Source: Streptomyces diastatochromogenes (GTDB taxonomy: Bacteria; Actinomycetota; Actinomycetes; Streptomycetales; Streptomycetaceae). From it: a stretch of 63,545 nucleotides of DNA. Shown here piece by piece: positions 8,961 through 20,447 of the stretch (position 1 is its first letter; every line of letters begins with the position of its first letter). The stretch spans positions 1 to 63,545 of the forward strand of contig NZ_MCGQ01000037.1 in the NCBI RefSeq assembly GCF_002242805.1, in the 5' to 3' direction. The notes under the pieces were generated by a model. It was not told the origin of the DNA. It saw only the letters and a list, made by a program, of their open reading frames with translations, and ran no database searches. The position numbers were made by a program, and so were the translations under genes.

Positions 8961-9182
8961 GCGCGGACTGTATCCGATCAGAGGAAGGACATGTTCCGCC
9001 AGAGGTGTACAGGGCGGCGACAAGGATCCGGATGCGCGGCCGGGACCACCCCCGTCGGCCCCGGCCGCGCATCCTGTTATCACGACGCCGGACGGGGCCG
9101 TCCGGTTCGCCTGGACGCCTGCCCATTTCCGGATGCCCGTGGCACACTCCTGACGCATCGTCAGATAACTGTGTCGGGAGGA

Positions 9183-9632
9183 ATGTTGACGCGCACACGC
9201 ACACCCGCCGTCTCCGACTGGTTCACCGGCGAAGGGGACGGCTTCCGACTCCTGGGCACCCGCTGCACATCCTGCGCCTCGGTCTTCTTTCCGCGCGAGG
9301 ACTCCCACTGCCGCAATCCGCACTGCGCGGGCGGCGCCCTGGAGGAGGTCCCGTTGTCACGAACAGGACGGATCTGGTCGTACACCGACAGTCGGTACCG
9401 CCCTCCGTCACCCTATGTGAGCAATCCGGAACTTCCGTGGGAGCCGTACGCGTTGATCGCGGTGGAGCTGCAGTCCGAGCGGATCGTGGTGCTGGGACAG
9501 ACGGTTCCCGGGGTCACCGTCGCCGATCTGACGGTGGGCATGGAGGTGGAGGTCGTCCCCGGAGTGCTCGACGAGGACGCGGAGACGACCTGGACGACGT
9601 GGCAGTGGCGGCCGACGGGGGTGACGGCATGA
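9183..9632 (+). CDS. DUF35 zinc-ribbon/OB-fold protein, thiolase partner
   Basis: A protein of about 149 residues with rubredoxin-like cysteine pairs (CTSC, then C..P.C in SHCRNPHCAGG) followed by an OB-fold that reads GRIWSYTDSRYRPPSPYV. DUF35 proteins bind acyl-CoA and form obligate complexes with thiolase-like subunits, for example in the steroid side-chain aldolases of actinobacteria. The stop codon overlaps the start of the next gene in ATGA, which implies coupled translation and 1:1 expression. GGGAGG sits very close to the ATG, only one or two bases away, so GTG at 9171 or TTG at 9186 are alternative starts. Confidence 0.85.
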   Translation: MLTRTRTPAVSDWFTGEGDGFRLLGTRCTSCASVFFPREDSHCRNPHCAGGALEEVPLSRTGRIWSYTDSRYRPPSPYVSNPELPWEPYALIAVELQSERIVVLGQTVPGVTVADLTVGMEVEVVPGVLDEDAETTWTTWQWRPTGVTA

Positions 9633-10819
9633 CGGCGGACGTGGCGGTGCTCGGCGTGGGCATGCACCCCTGGGGCAAGTGGGGGCGCAGCTTCGTCGAG
9701 TACGGGACGGCGGCGGCCCGCGCGGCCCTCGCCGACGCGGGTCTCGACTGGCCGGATGTCGACTCGGTCGTGGGCGCGGACACGGTGCGTGGCGGATATC
9801 CGGGATATGTGGCGGGGGCGACGTTCGCCAAGGCCCTGGGCTGGCAGGGAGCCCGGGTGGCCAGCGTGTACGCGGCGTGTGCCTCGGGCGCGCAGGCGAT
9901 AGCGACGGCGCGGGCGCAGATCCTCGCCGGACTCGCGGACGTCGTGCTCGTGGTGGGGGCGGACGCCGCGCCGAAGGGGTTCTTCCGGCCGGCCGGAGGG
10001 GACCGTCCCGACGACCCGGACTGGCTGCGCTTCCGCCTGCTGGGCGCGACGAACCCGACGTACTTCGGGCTGTACGCACGCCGGCGCATCGCGGTGCACG
10101 GTGACACACCGGAGGACTTCGCGCTGGTCAAGGTGAAGAACGCGGCCCTGGGGGCGCTCAACCCGTACGCGCGCTACCGCAAGCGGGTCACCGCCGAGGA
10201 GGTCGCCGCCTCCGCCGTGGTCGCCGATCCGCTGCGGTTGCTCGACATCTGCGCGACCTCCGACGGCGGCGCCGCGCTGCTGCTGTGCAGCCTGGACTTC
10301 GCGCGCCGGCACGGTGCGGCGCGGCCGGTCCGGATCCGGGCCGTGTCGACGGTGACCCCGCGGTTCCCGAACACGGTGCTGGACCTGCCGGACATCGCCA
10401 CGGACTCGGCCGTGGCGGTGCCGGCTCCGGACGAGACGTTCCGGGCGTCCATCGCGCGAACCGCCTACGAGGAGGCGGGCATCGGCCCCGAGGACCTGTC
10501 CCTTGCGGAGGTGTACGACCTGTCCACCGCGCTGGAACTGCAGTGGTACGAGGATCTGGGGCTGTGCGGCGAGGGCGAGGGCGCGAAACTCCTGCGGGAG
10601 GGCGCGACGGCCCCGGGCGGCCGCATACCCGTCAACACCAGTGGCGGGCTCGCCTCCTTCGGTGAGGCGGTACCAGCCCAGGCCATCGCCCAGGTCTGCG
10701 AGGTGACCTGGCAGTTGAGGGAGGTCGCGGGCGACCGGCAGGTCGCCGGGGCGCGCGTGGGGATCACGGCGAACCAAGGGCTGTTCGGACACGGATCGTC
10801 GGTGGTCGCGGTGCGGTGA
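9629..10819 (+). CDS. Thiolase-like / SCP2-thiolase (lipid-transfer) family protein
   Basis: The 396-residue protein has the thiolase fold. The nucleophile segment reads VYAACASGAQAIATAR, and the C-terminal active-site loops read SGGLASFGEAVPAQA and NQGLFGHGSSVVAV. The SCP2-thiolase/Ltp branch includes enzymes that make or break carbon-carbon bonds on CoA esters without ordinary beta-ketothiolase activity. Paired with the DUF35 protein immediately upstream by a 4-base overlap, it probably forms an acyl-CoA aldolase or thiolase complex. No steroid-catabolic genes are nearby, so the substrate stays open. Confidence 0.85.
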   Translation: MTADVAVLGVGMHPWGKWGRSFVEYGTAAARAALADAGLDWPDVDSVVGADTVRGGYPGYVAGATFAKALGWQGARVASVYAACASGAQAIATARAQILAGLADVVLVVGADAAPKGFFRPAGGDRPDDPDWLRFRLLGATNPTYFGLYARRRIAVHGDTPEDFALVKVKNAALGALNPYARYRKRVTAEEVAASAVVADPLRLLDICATSDGGAALLLCSLDFARRHGAARPVRIRAVSTVTPRFPNTVLDLPDIATDSAVAVPAPDETFRASIARTAYEEAGIGPEDLSLAEVYDLSTALELQWYEDLGLCGEGEGAKLLREGATAPGGRIPVNTSGGLASFGEAVPAQAIAQVCEVTWQLREVAGDRQVAGARVGITANQGLFGHGSSVVAVR

Positions 10820-10858
10820 GCGAAGCCCGCCCGAGGGGTCGTGTGACAGGAGGGACTC

Positions 10859-11008
10859 ATGAGCCCTGCCACGCTGTGTGATCACCCCGGAATCCTGCGT
10901 GAACGTCTCATGAACTGGCCTTGGGCGTACGCGGGCGGCGCAATCATGCTCCCGTGCACTCCTGGACGGATACTCTCCGCTTCGCCTTCCAGCCGGTGGT
11001 CAACCTGA
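10859..11008 (+). CDS. Possible 49-residue upstream ORF with a strong ribosome binding site
   Basis: ATG at 10859 is preceded by an excellent GGAGGG at 10849-10854. The frame runs 49 codons to TGA at 11006-11008 and overlaps the beginning of the EAL-GGDEF gene in another frame. The start codon of that large gene has no visible ribosome binding site. The short ORF may therefore be a leader peptide that feeds ribosomes to it, or the initiation signal may be a leftover. The peptide (MSPATLCDHPGIL...) resembles nothing I know. Confidence 0.35.
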   Translation: MSPATLCDHPGILRERLMNWPWAYAGGAIMLPCTPGRILSASPSSRWST

Positions 11009-12603
11009 GGACGGGCGCGGTCGCCGCACTGGAGATACTGGCACGCCCGGAGACCGGCGACATCCTGGCCGAGGCCCGTCGTGACCCGGAACTCGACGGC
11101 AGGCTGGCCGTGTTGGCGGTGCGGGCGGCGACGCTCAAGGAGACGCTGCTGCCCCTGCACGTCAACGTGTTCGCGGCAACGCTCGCCGACCTCGGCGGCC
11201 TCACCCCGCTGCACGACGCCGTACGCGCAGCGGGCCGGATGCCCTGGGAGGTGACCCTCGACATCGTGCCGCCCTACACGCACGTGCCGCAGCGGGCGCT
11301 GCTGGAGGCGGTGGCCTCGCTGCGCGAGCAGGGATTCCGGATCAGCGCGGACGGCATCGGCGACGGGGACGTGCCCCTGAGGCTGCTCACCGACCTCTCC
11401 CCCGATCTGGTCAAGCTCGACGGCTCTCTGCTGTCCCGGCCGGCCGCGGTGCGGGCGATGCGGACGCTGTGCGAGCATCTGGGCGCGCTGGTGGCGGTGG
11501 AGGGCGTGGAGACCGAGCTGCAGTGCGCGGCCGCGCTGGCGGCTGGTGCGCAGCTCGCCCAGGGTGACCTGTTCGCGCCGCCGGCTCGGATCCCGGCGGC
11601 GGACGTATACGTTCCGCCCCGCTCCCCCGGTGCCCTGGCCGTGCCCCGGTCCGGGCCGTCGGTACGGGAGTTCGTACGGCCCGCCGCCGTCCTGCCGGTC
11701 ACCGCTTCGGCCGGGCAGGTACGGGCGCTGCTGACCGGCTCGCCGGACGTCTCCGGGGTGTTGCTCGTGGACCAGACCGGGGTGCCGGTCCGGTCAGTGC
11801 ACCGGTCGCGCTTCCTCCTGTCGATGTCCGGCCGGTACGGGCACGCGCTGTACGCGGACAGACCGGCCTTCAAGCTGAGCGACGCGCCGCGCACGGTCGG
11901 TGTCGACGCCACCGCCTGGGAGGTGCTGGACGTGGTGGCGATCGGCGGCCGCGACCGCACCTCGGACGACGTGGCGGTCGTCGACCACCGCGGCCGGTAT
12001 GTGGGCGTCGTACGGCTCGCGGACCTGGTACGGGCACTGGCCGAGACCCGGGTGGAGGAGGCGGCGGGACTCAATCCGCTGACCCGGCTGCCCGGTTCGG
12101 ACGCGATCACGAGTGAGGTGGACCGGCGGATCGGCGACGGGCGGGCGTTCGCGCTCAGCTGGCTGGACATCGACCACTTCAAACAGGTCAACGACGGTGC
12201 CGGGTTCGCGGCGGGCGACGAACTGATCCGCTCGGTGGGCCGGGCGCTGGAGCAGGCTGCGGCACGGCACGCGCGCGTGGGTCACATCGGCGGGGACGAC
12301 TTCCTGCTGCTGGCCGAGGAGGAGGCGCTCGATCCGCTGATCTCCGGCGTACTCGACGCACCCTGGTCGGCGGGCGGACGCCCCGTCACGCTGTCCCTGG
12401 CGACCGTCGTGTGCCTGCCCGGCAGCGTGTCCGACCACCGGCAGGCCGCGGCCCATCTCGCTCCGCTGAAGAAGGCGGCGAAGGCGCTGAGCGGGACCAG
12501 CTGGGTGCTCGCGCGCGCGGGGCTGCCCGGACACGAGATCCGGCGCGGTTCCGGGACGGCCCCGGCCCCGGCGGGGTACGCGGCGGCCGAGCCCCTGGGA
12601 TGA
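10954..12603 (+). CDS. EAL-CBS-GGDEF domain protein (c-di-GMP signalling)
   Basis: Three domains appear in an order opposite to the common GGDEF-EAL layout. An EAL-like domain covers about residues 1-225, with LEILARP in place of EAL and late motifs VKLDGSLL and VAVEGVETELQ. A CBS-pair-like region follows (about 235-380). A GGDEF-like domain ends the protein, with LSWLDIDHFKQVNDGAGFAAGD and signature HIGGDDF. Both signature motifs deviate from consensus, so catalysis is uncertain and a c-di-GMP or nucleotide sensor role is possible. From memory, S. coelicolor SCO1397 has the same layout. The start is uncertain: GTG at 10954, or TTG at 10921, neither with a good ribosome binding site. Confidence 0.85.
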   Translation: MHSWTDTLRFAFQPVVNLRTGAVAALEILARPETGDILAEARRDPELDGRLAVLAVRAATLKETLLPLHVNVFAATLADLGGLTPLHDAVRAAGRMPWEVTLDIVPPYTHVPQRALLEAVASLREQGFRISADGIGDGDVPLRLLTDLSPDLVKLDGSLLSRPAAVRAMRTLCEHLGALVAVEGVETELQCAAALAAGAQLAQGDLFAPPARIPAADVYVPPRSPGALAVPRSGPSVREFVRPAAVLPVTASAGQVRALLTGSPDVSGVLLVDQTGVPVRSVHRSRFLLSMSGRYGHALYADRPAFKLSDAPRTVGVDATAWEVLDVVAIGGRDRTSDDVAVVDHRGRYVGVVRLADLVRALAETRVEEAAGLNPLTRLPGSDAITSEVDRRIGDGRAFALSWLDIDHFKQVNDGAGFAAGDELIRSVGRALEQAAARHARVGHIGGDDFLLLAEEEALDPLISGVLDAPWSAGGRPVTLSLATVVCLPGSVSDHRQAAAHLAPLKKAAKALSGTSWVLARAGLPGHEIRRGSGTAPAPAGYAAAEPLG

Positions 12604-12966
12604 ACGGATCGACCGTATACGGCCGTTGAGCGCCGACCTGCGGGAAGGTAGCGATCGGCCGCCGATCCCGGGCAACCGCTGTCACCGTTGCCGTCAGCAA
12701 CCTTGACGGTCCCGTGGTGCCGGTGAACACTTCCGGGTGTCAGCCGACATCGCCGTACATTCTCGGCGTAATCAGGCACTGCGCCACGGGCCTTGTCCTG
12801 CTCTGCGGCCCGTTCACCAGAGGCGATCCGGCTGCGACGGCACGCTCGTCACGGACGCCGGGCGGGGCGTGGGACTTTCCCTGCCTTCGGCTGAAGTCGC
12901 CAAGGGAACCGTTCCTGCCCGGAGGGCCGGGGCCACTCGCCCCGGGCCGGCGCCAAGGGAGCCGCC
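12604..12966 (+). promoter_or_regulatory. Promoter region of glpF-glpK
   Basis: This 363-base stretch has no supportable gene. It must hold the promoter of the glycerol genes. I see a small inverted repeat, CGCCG and CGGCG around TACATTCT near 12750-12767, that could be an operator for a GylR-type regulator, but no regulator gene is adjacent. AAGGGAG just before 12967 is the glpF ribosome binding site. Confidence 0.45.
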
Positions 12967-13716
12967 ATGAGCAACGGAGACATTTTCGTCGGCGAAGTCA
13001 TCGGCACCGCGATCCTGATCCTGTTCGGTGCCGGTGTCTGCGCCGCCGTCACCCTCAGACACTCCAAGGCACGCGCCTCCGGGTGGGTCGTCATCGCGTT
13101 CGGCTGGGGGTTCGGCGTGCTCGCGGGCGCGTACACGGCCGCTCCCCTCTCCGGCGGCCAGCTCAACCCCGCGGTCACCATCGGCATCGCCGTGGACACC
13201 GGCAAGTGGGGCAAGGTCTGGATCTATCTGCTCGGCCAGATCGTCGGCGCGATGCTGGGCGCCGTCCTCGCCTACCTGGTGTATCTCGCGCAGTTCCAGG
13301 CCAACGTCCGCAAGGAGGGCACGGCCGAGGACACCGCCGAGGAACCGGTGGCGACCCTCGGCATCTTCTCGACCATCCCGGAGATCCGGAACCCGGTCGC
13401 CAACCTGATCACCGAGATCATCGCGACGATGGCCCTCGTGCTGCCGATCCTCGCCTTTGGGCTGACGAAGGGGCTCGGCGAGTCCGGCACCACGGTGCTG
13501 ATCGTCTCGCTGCTCGTCGTAGGCATCGGACTCTCCCTCGGCGGTCCCACCGGATACGCCATCAACCCGGCACGTGACCTCGGCCCGCGCCTCGTGCACA
13601 CCTTCCTGCCGATACCGAACAAGGGCACGTCCGACTGGGGTTACGCGTGGATCCCGGTCGTCGGCCCGCTCATCGGCGGGGCACTCGCGGGCCTCGTCTA
13701 CAACGCGGCCTTCTGA
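12967..13716 (+). CDS. glpF: Glycerol uptake facilitator (aquaglyceroporin)
   Basis: An integral membrane channel of the MIP family that lets glycerol diffuse into the cell. The 249-residue protein has six hydrophobic segments and both pore loops: GGQLNPAVT in the first half and GYAINPARDLGPR in the second. The aspartate after NPAR is the mark of glycerol-conducting members. AAGGGAG precedes the ATG. glpK follows 34 bases downstream, so uptake and trapping are co-expressed. An acidic insert near residue 117 (EGTAEDTAEE) lies in the central cytoplasmic loop. Confidence 0.95.
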   Translation: MSNGDIFVGEVIGTAILILFGAGVCAAVTLRHSKARASGWVVIAFGWGFGVLAGAYTAAPLSGGQLNPAVTIGIAVDTGKWGKVWIYLLGQIVGAMLGAVLAYLVYLAQFQANVRKEGTAEDTAEEPVATLGIFSTIPEIRNPVANLITEIIATMALVLPILAFGLTKGLGESGTTVLIVSLLVVGIGLSLGGPTGYAINPARDLGPRLVHTFLPIPNKGTSDWGYAWIPVVGPLIGGALAGLVYNAAF

Positions 13717-13740
13717 CCCAGCGACCCGACCCAGCGACCC
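13715..13740 (+). repeat. Tandem 13-base duplication between glpF and glpK
   Basis: GACCCAGCGACCC occurs twice, head to tail, starting inside the glpF stop codon and ending just before the AGGGA ribosome binding site of glpK. It sets the spacing between the two genes. Slipped-strand duplication is the simplest origin, and I infer no regulatory role. Confidence 0.8.
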
Positions 13741-13750
13741 AGGGACAGCC

Positions 13751-15271
13751 ATGACGGATTCCGCCGAGAAGTACGTCGCCGCCATCGACCAGGGCACCAC
13801 GTCCAGCCGCTGCATCATCTTCGACCACGGCGGCGCGATCGTCGCCGTGGACCAGCGCGAGCACCGCCAGATCTTCCCCAAGCCGGGCTGGGTGGAGCAC
13901 GACGCCACCGAGATCTGGTCCAAGGTGCAGGCCGTGGTGGCGGGGGCGCTCGCCAAGGCCGGGCTGCGCGCCGACCAGTTGAGCGCCCTCGGCATCACGA
14001 ACCAACGGGAGACCACGGTCCTGTGGGACCGCGCCACGGGCAAGCCCGTGCACAACGCGATCGTCTGGCAGGACACCCGTACCGCGGCGCTGTGCAACGA
14101 ACTGGGCGGCACCGATGGCCAGGACCGCTTCCGTGACCAGACCGGACTGCCGCTGGCCAGCTACTTCTCCGGGCCCAAGGCGGCGTGGCTGCTGGACAAC
14201 GTGCCGGGCCTCAGGGACCGCGCCGAACGCGGCAAGATCGCCTTCGGCACCATCGACTCCTGGCTGATCTGGAACCTGACCGGCGGCACGGACGGCGGCC
14301 GGCACGTCACCGACGTCACGAACGCCGGCCGCACCATGCTGATGAACCTGGAGACTCTCCAGTGGGACCCCTCCATCCTCTCCGCGATGAACGTGCCCGA
14401 GGCGGTGCTGCCCGAGATCAGGTCGTCCGCCGAGGTGTACGGCACCGCCGTCGGCCAGCTCGCCGGTGTGCCCGTGGCCTCGGCACTGGGCGACCAGCAG
14501 GCCGCCGTGTTCGGGCAGGCCTGCTACGACATCGGCACCGCGAAGAACACCTACGGCACCGGCAGCTTCCTGCTGCTCAACACCGGTGAGCGGCCGGTGC
14601 CGTCCAAGAGCGGGCTGCTGACGACGATGGGCTACAAGATCGGCGGTGAGGCGCCGGTGTACTGCCTGGAGGGGTCCATAGCGATAACGGGCGCGCTGGT
14701 CCAGTGGTTCCGCGACCAGCTCGGCATCATCCGTGCCGCCGACGAGATCGAGACCCTGGCGGCGAGTGTCGAGGACAACGGCGGCGCCTACATCGTGCCC
14801 GCCTTCTCGGGCCTGTTCGCTCCCTACTGGCGCTCCGACGCGCGCGGGGTCGTCACCGGGCTGACCCGGTACGTCACCAAGGCCCACCTCGCGCGCGCGG
14901 TGCTGGAGGCGACGAGCTGGCAGACGAGGGAGGTCGTGGACGCCATGTACCAGGACTCCGGGGTGCGGATCACGACCCTGAAGGTCGACGGCGGCATGAC
15001 GAAGAACAACCTGCTGATGCAGCACCAGGCGGACGTCCTCGGTGTCCCGGTGATCCGGCCCCGGGTCTCCGAGACCACCTGCCTGGGCGCCGCCTACGCG
15101 GCCGGCCTGGCGACGGGCGTGTGGAACGACCTGGACGAGCTGAAGTCGCACTGGCAGAAGGACGCGGAGTGGACGCCGGCGATGGAGGCGTCGGTACGCG
15201 ACCGCGAGTACCGCAGCTGGCGCAAGGCGGTGGAGAAGAGCTTCGGCTGGCTGGAGGACGACGAAGCCTAG
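13751..15271 (+). CDS. glpK: Glycerol kinase
   Basis: The enzyme phosphorylates glycerol to sn-glycerol 3-phosphate with ATP, trapping what GlpF lets in. The 506-residue length fits the FGGY carbohydrate kinase family. The N-terminal phosphate loop AAIDQGTTSSRCIIFD, the glycerol-binding HPKPGWVEHD-like segment (IFPKPGWVEHD), NQRET, and the C-terminal GGMTKNNLLMQ are all present. AGGGA lies upstream of the ATG reading MTDSAEK; a longer frame overlaps glpF and is not credible. The gene ends at a bidirectional hairpin facing the conservon. Confidence 0.95.
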   Translation: MTDSAEKYVAAIDQGTTSSRCIIFDHGGAIVAVDQREHRQIFPKPGWVEHDATEIWSKVQAVVAGALAKAGLRADQLSALGITNQRETTVLWDRATGKPVHNAIVWQDTRTAALCNELGGTDGQDRFRDQTGLPLASYFSGPKAAWLLDNVPGLRDRAERGKIAFGTIDSWLIWNLTGGTDGGRHVTDVTNAGRTMLMNLETLQWDPSILSAMNVPEAVLPEIRSSAEVYGTAVGQLAGVPVASALGDQQAAVFGQACYDIGTAKNTYGTGSFLLLNTGERPVPSKSGLLTTMGYKIGGEAPVYCLEGSIAITGALVQWFRDQLGIIRAADEIETLAASVEDNGGAYIVPAFSGLFAPYWRSDARGVVTGLTRYVTKAHLARAVLEATSWQTREVVDAMYQDSGVRITTLKVDGGMTKNNLLMQHQADVLGVPVIRPRVSETTCLGAAYAAGLATGVWNDLDELKSHWQKDAEWTPAMEASVRDREYRSWRKAVEKSFGWLEDDEA

Positions 15272-15315
15272 GAGCCGCAAGCTCCGCGCGCGCGTGCGGC
15301 TGCGCGCAGGGACCG

Positions 15316-15349
15316 CGGCCCGTACCCCTGTCGGCGGGGGTACGGGCCG
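15316..15349. terminator. Bidirectional terminator between glpK and cvnD
   Basis: Thirteen-base arms, CGGCCCGTACCCC and GGGGTACGGGCCG, enclose an eight-base loop. The hairpin stands between two convergent genes, 44 bases after the glpK stop and 10 bases from the cvnD stop, so it can end both transcripts. Confidence 0.85.
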
Positions 15350-15358
15350 TGCCGTCGG

Positions 15359-15944
15359 TCAGCCGGTGACGGCCTCCCGGCGGTCGGCCGCGTACTCCAT
15401 CGCATGCTGGACGACGCCGATGAGCACCTCCTTGACCGTCTCACGGTCGCGGGCGTCGCACAGCAGGACGGGCACGTCCTCGTCCAGGTCGAGGGCCTGG
15501 CGGACGGCCTCGGCGGGGTAACGGGAGGCTCCTTCGAAGCAGTTGACACCGACGACGAAGGGTATGGAACGCCTCTCGAAGTAGTCGACGGCGGCGAAGC
15601 AGTCCTCGAGGCGGCGCGTGTCGGCCAGGACCACGGCGCCGAGCGCCCCCTCGGACAGCTCGTCCCACATGAACCAGAACCGTTCCTGCCCGGGCGTTCC
15701 GAACAGGTACAGCACCAGGTCCTCGCGCAGGGTGATGCGGCCGAAGTCCATGGCCACGGTGGTCGTGTTCTTGCCCTCCACGCCGCTGATGTCGTCGACC
15801 GGGCGCCCGGCCTCGGTCAGCGACTCCTCGGTGCGCAGCGGCCTGATCTCGCTGACCGCGCCGACGAGGGTCGTCTTGCCCACGCCGAAGCCGCCGGCCA
15901 CCAGGATCTTGAGCGTGACGGGCTCGACCGGGGGCATGCCGCGT

Positions 15945-15964
<20 letters not shown>
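15359..15964 (-). CDS. cvnD: Conservon small GTPase CvnD
   Basis: A Ras-like GTPase of about 201 residues that works at the membrane with CvnA-C in the G-protein-like conservon systems of Streptomyces. The P-loop GGFGVGKT lies at residues 24-31, and the switch region reads LFGTPGQERFWFMWDEL. The usual NKxD base-specificity motif is replaced by VNCFEGA, common in this family. The ATG at 15964 has CAGGAGAAG upstream, inside the preceding gene, and overlaps that gene's end by 20 bases. Unusually, cvnD is separated from cvnC by a 3.6-kb oxoprolinase gene, though all five genes share one strand. Confidence 0.93.
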
Positions 15965-19583
<3,619 letters not shown>

Positions 19584-19607
19584 GTCACTACTCCGCTTCC
19601 GCGCCGG

Positions 19608-20003
19608 TCACAGCGCCCGGAGGCCGTTGATCACGTCGCGCAGGATACTCTCGTCCGGCAGCTCGGCCGGGGGCACCGGACGTGTCACATGGACGAGTTC
19701 CGCGTGGACGAGGTCCCCGATGAGGACGCGCACCACTCCGATCGGCAGATCCAGCTCCGTGGCGAGTTCCGCGACCGACTGCGGTGCCGTACGGCAGAGC
19801 CCGACGATCTCCACGTGCTCCGGGGAGAGCGTCGGGTCCGTCTCCGGATCCCCGGCGTCGGGTTCGGTGACGACCACCGCGATCAGATCGAGGCGGTGCT
19901 GGGCCGGACTCGTGGTGCGGCCGCGCGTCATGGCGTACGGACGGACGACCGGTCCGGCCTCGTCGTCGAACCAGTGGCTTCTTCCCTGACCGTCTACGCT
20001 CAT
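19608..20003 (-). CDS. cvnC: Conservon protein CvnC (DUF742)
   Basis: A 131-residue cytoplasmic protein with the DUF742 winged-helix-like fold: an N-terminal VVRPYAMTRGRT motif, LSPEHVEIVGLC, and a helix-turn-helix-like run SVAELATELDLPIGVVRVLIGDL. DUF742 proteins always accompany a roadblock protein and a GTPase in conservons and bridge CvnB to CvnD. It starts nine bases after the cvnB stop, in the same operon. The next gene downstream is the oxoprolinase, not cvnD as in a standard conservon. Confidence 0.93.
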   Translation of the reverse strand: MSVDGQGRSHWFDDEAGPVVRPYAMTRGRTTSPAQHRLDLIAVVVTEPDAGDPETDPTLSPEHVEIVGLCRTAPQSVAELATELDLPIGVVRVLIGDLVHAELVHVTRPVPPAELPDESILRDVINGLRAL

Positions 20004-20012
20004 GTCATCCCA

Positions 20013-20447
20013 CTACCCGCCTGCGGGCAGATCGGTGCGCGGAGCGGCGCCCAGATGCACACCGACCCGCTTGACCAGCAGCGTCATCTCGTAGGCGACC
20101 TGCCCGACGTCGGAGTCGGCGTCCGAGAGGACCGCGAGGCAGCTGCCGTCCCCGGCGGCGGTGACGAACAGGAAGGCGTCGTCGAGCTCGACCACGGTCT
20201 GCCGGACGCTGCCCGCCTCGAAGTGCCGCCCCACGCCCTTGGCAAGGCTGTGGAAGCCGGACGCGACCGCGGCCAGGTGCTCGCTGTCCTCCCTGGTCAG
20301 GTCCTTGGACACACCCGTGGGCAGACCGTCGCCGGAGAGCACGACGGCCTTGCGGATGCTGGCGACCCGGTCGACGAGCTCATCCAGGAGCCAGTTCAGC
20401 TCCCCCTTGTTGGTCTCCGTGTGGCCGGTGGCCTTCGGTGCGGTCAT
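20013..20447 (-). CDS. cvnB: Conservon roadblock/LC7 protein CvnB
   Basis: A 144-residue roadblock/LC7 domain protein. The motifs ELNWLLDELVDRVASIRKAVVLSGDGLP and LFVTAAGDGSCLAVLSD are characteristic. In conservons this protein is the regulator or exchange-factor-like partner of the CvnD GTPase. Its ATG overlaps the cvnA stop by four bases (20444-20447), which suggests tight translational coupling. No membrane segment is visible; it probably sits at the membrane through CvnA. Confidence 0.93.
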   Translation of the reverse strand: MTAPKATGHTETNKGELNWLLDELVDRVASIRKAVVLSGDGLPTGVSKDLTREDSEHLAAVASGFHSLAKGVGRHFEAGSVRQTVVELDDAFLFVTAAGDGSCLAVLSDADSDVGQVAYEMTLLVKRVGVHLGAAPRTDLPAGG

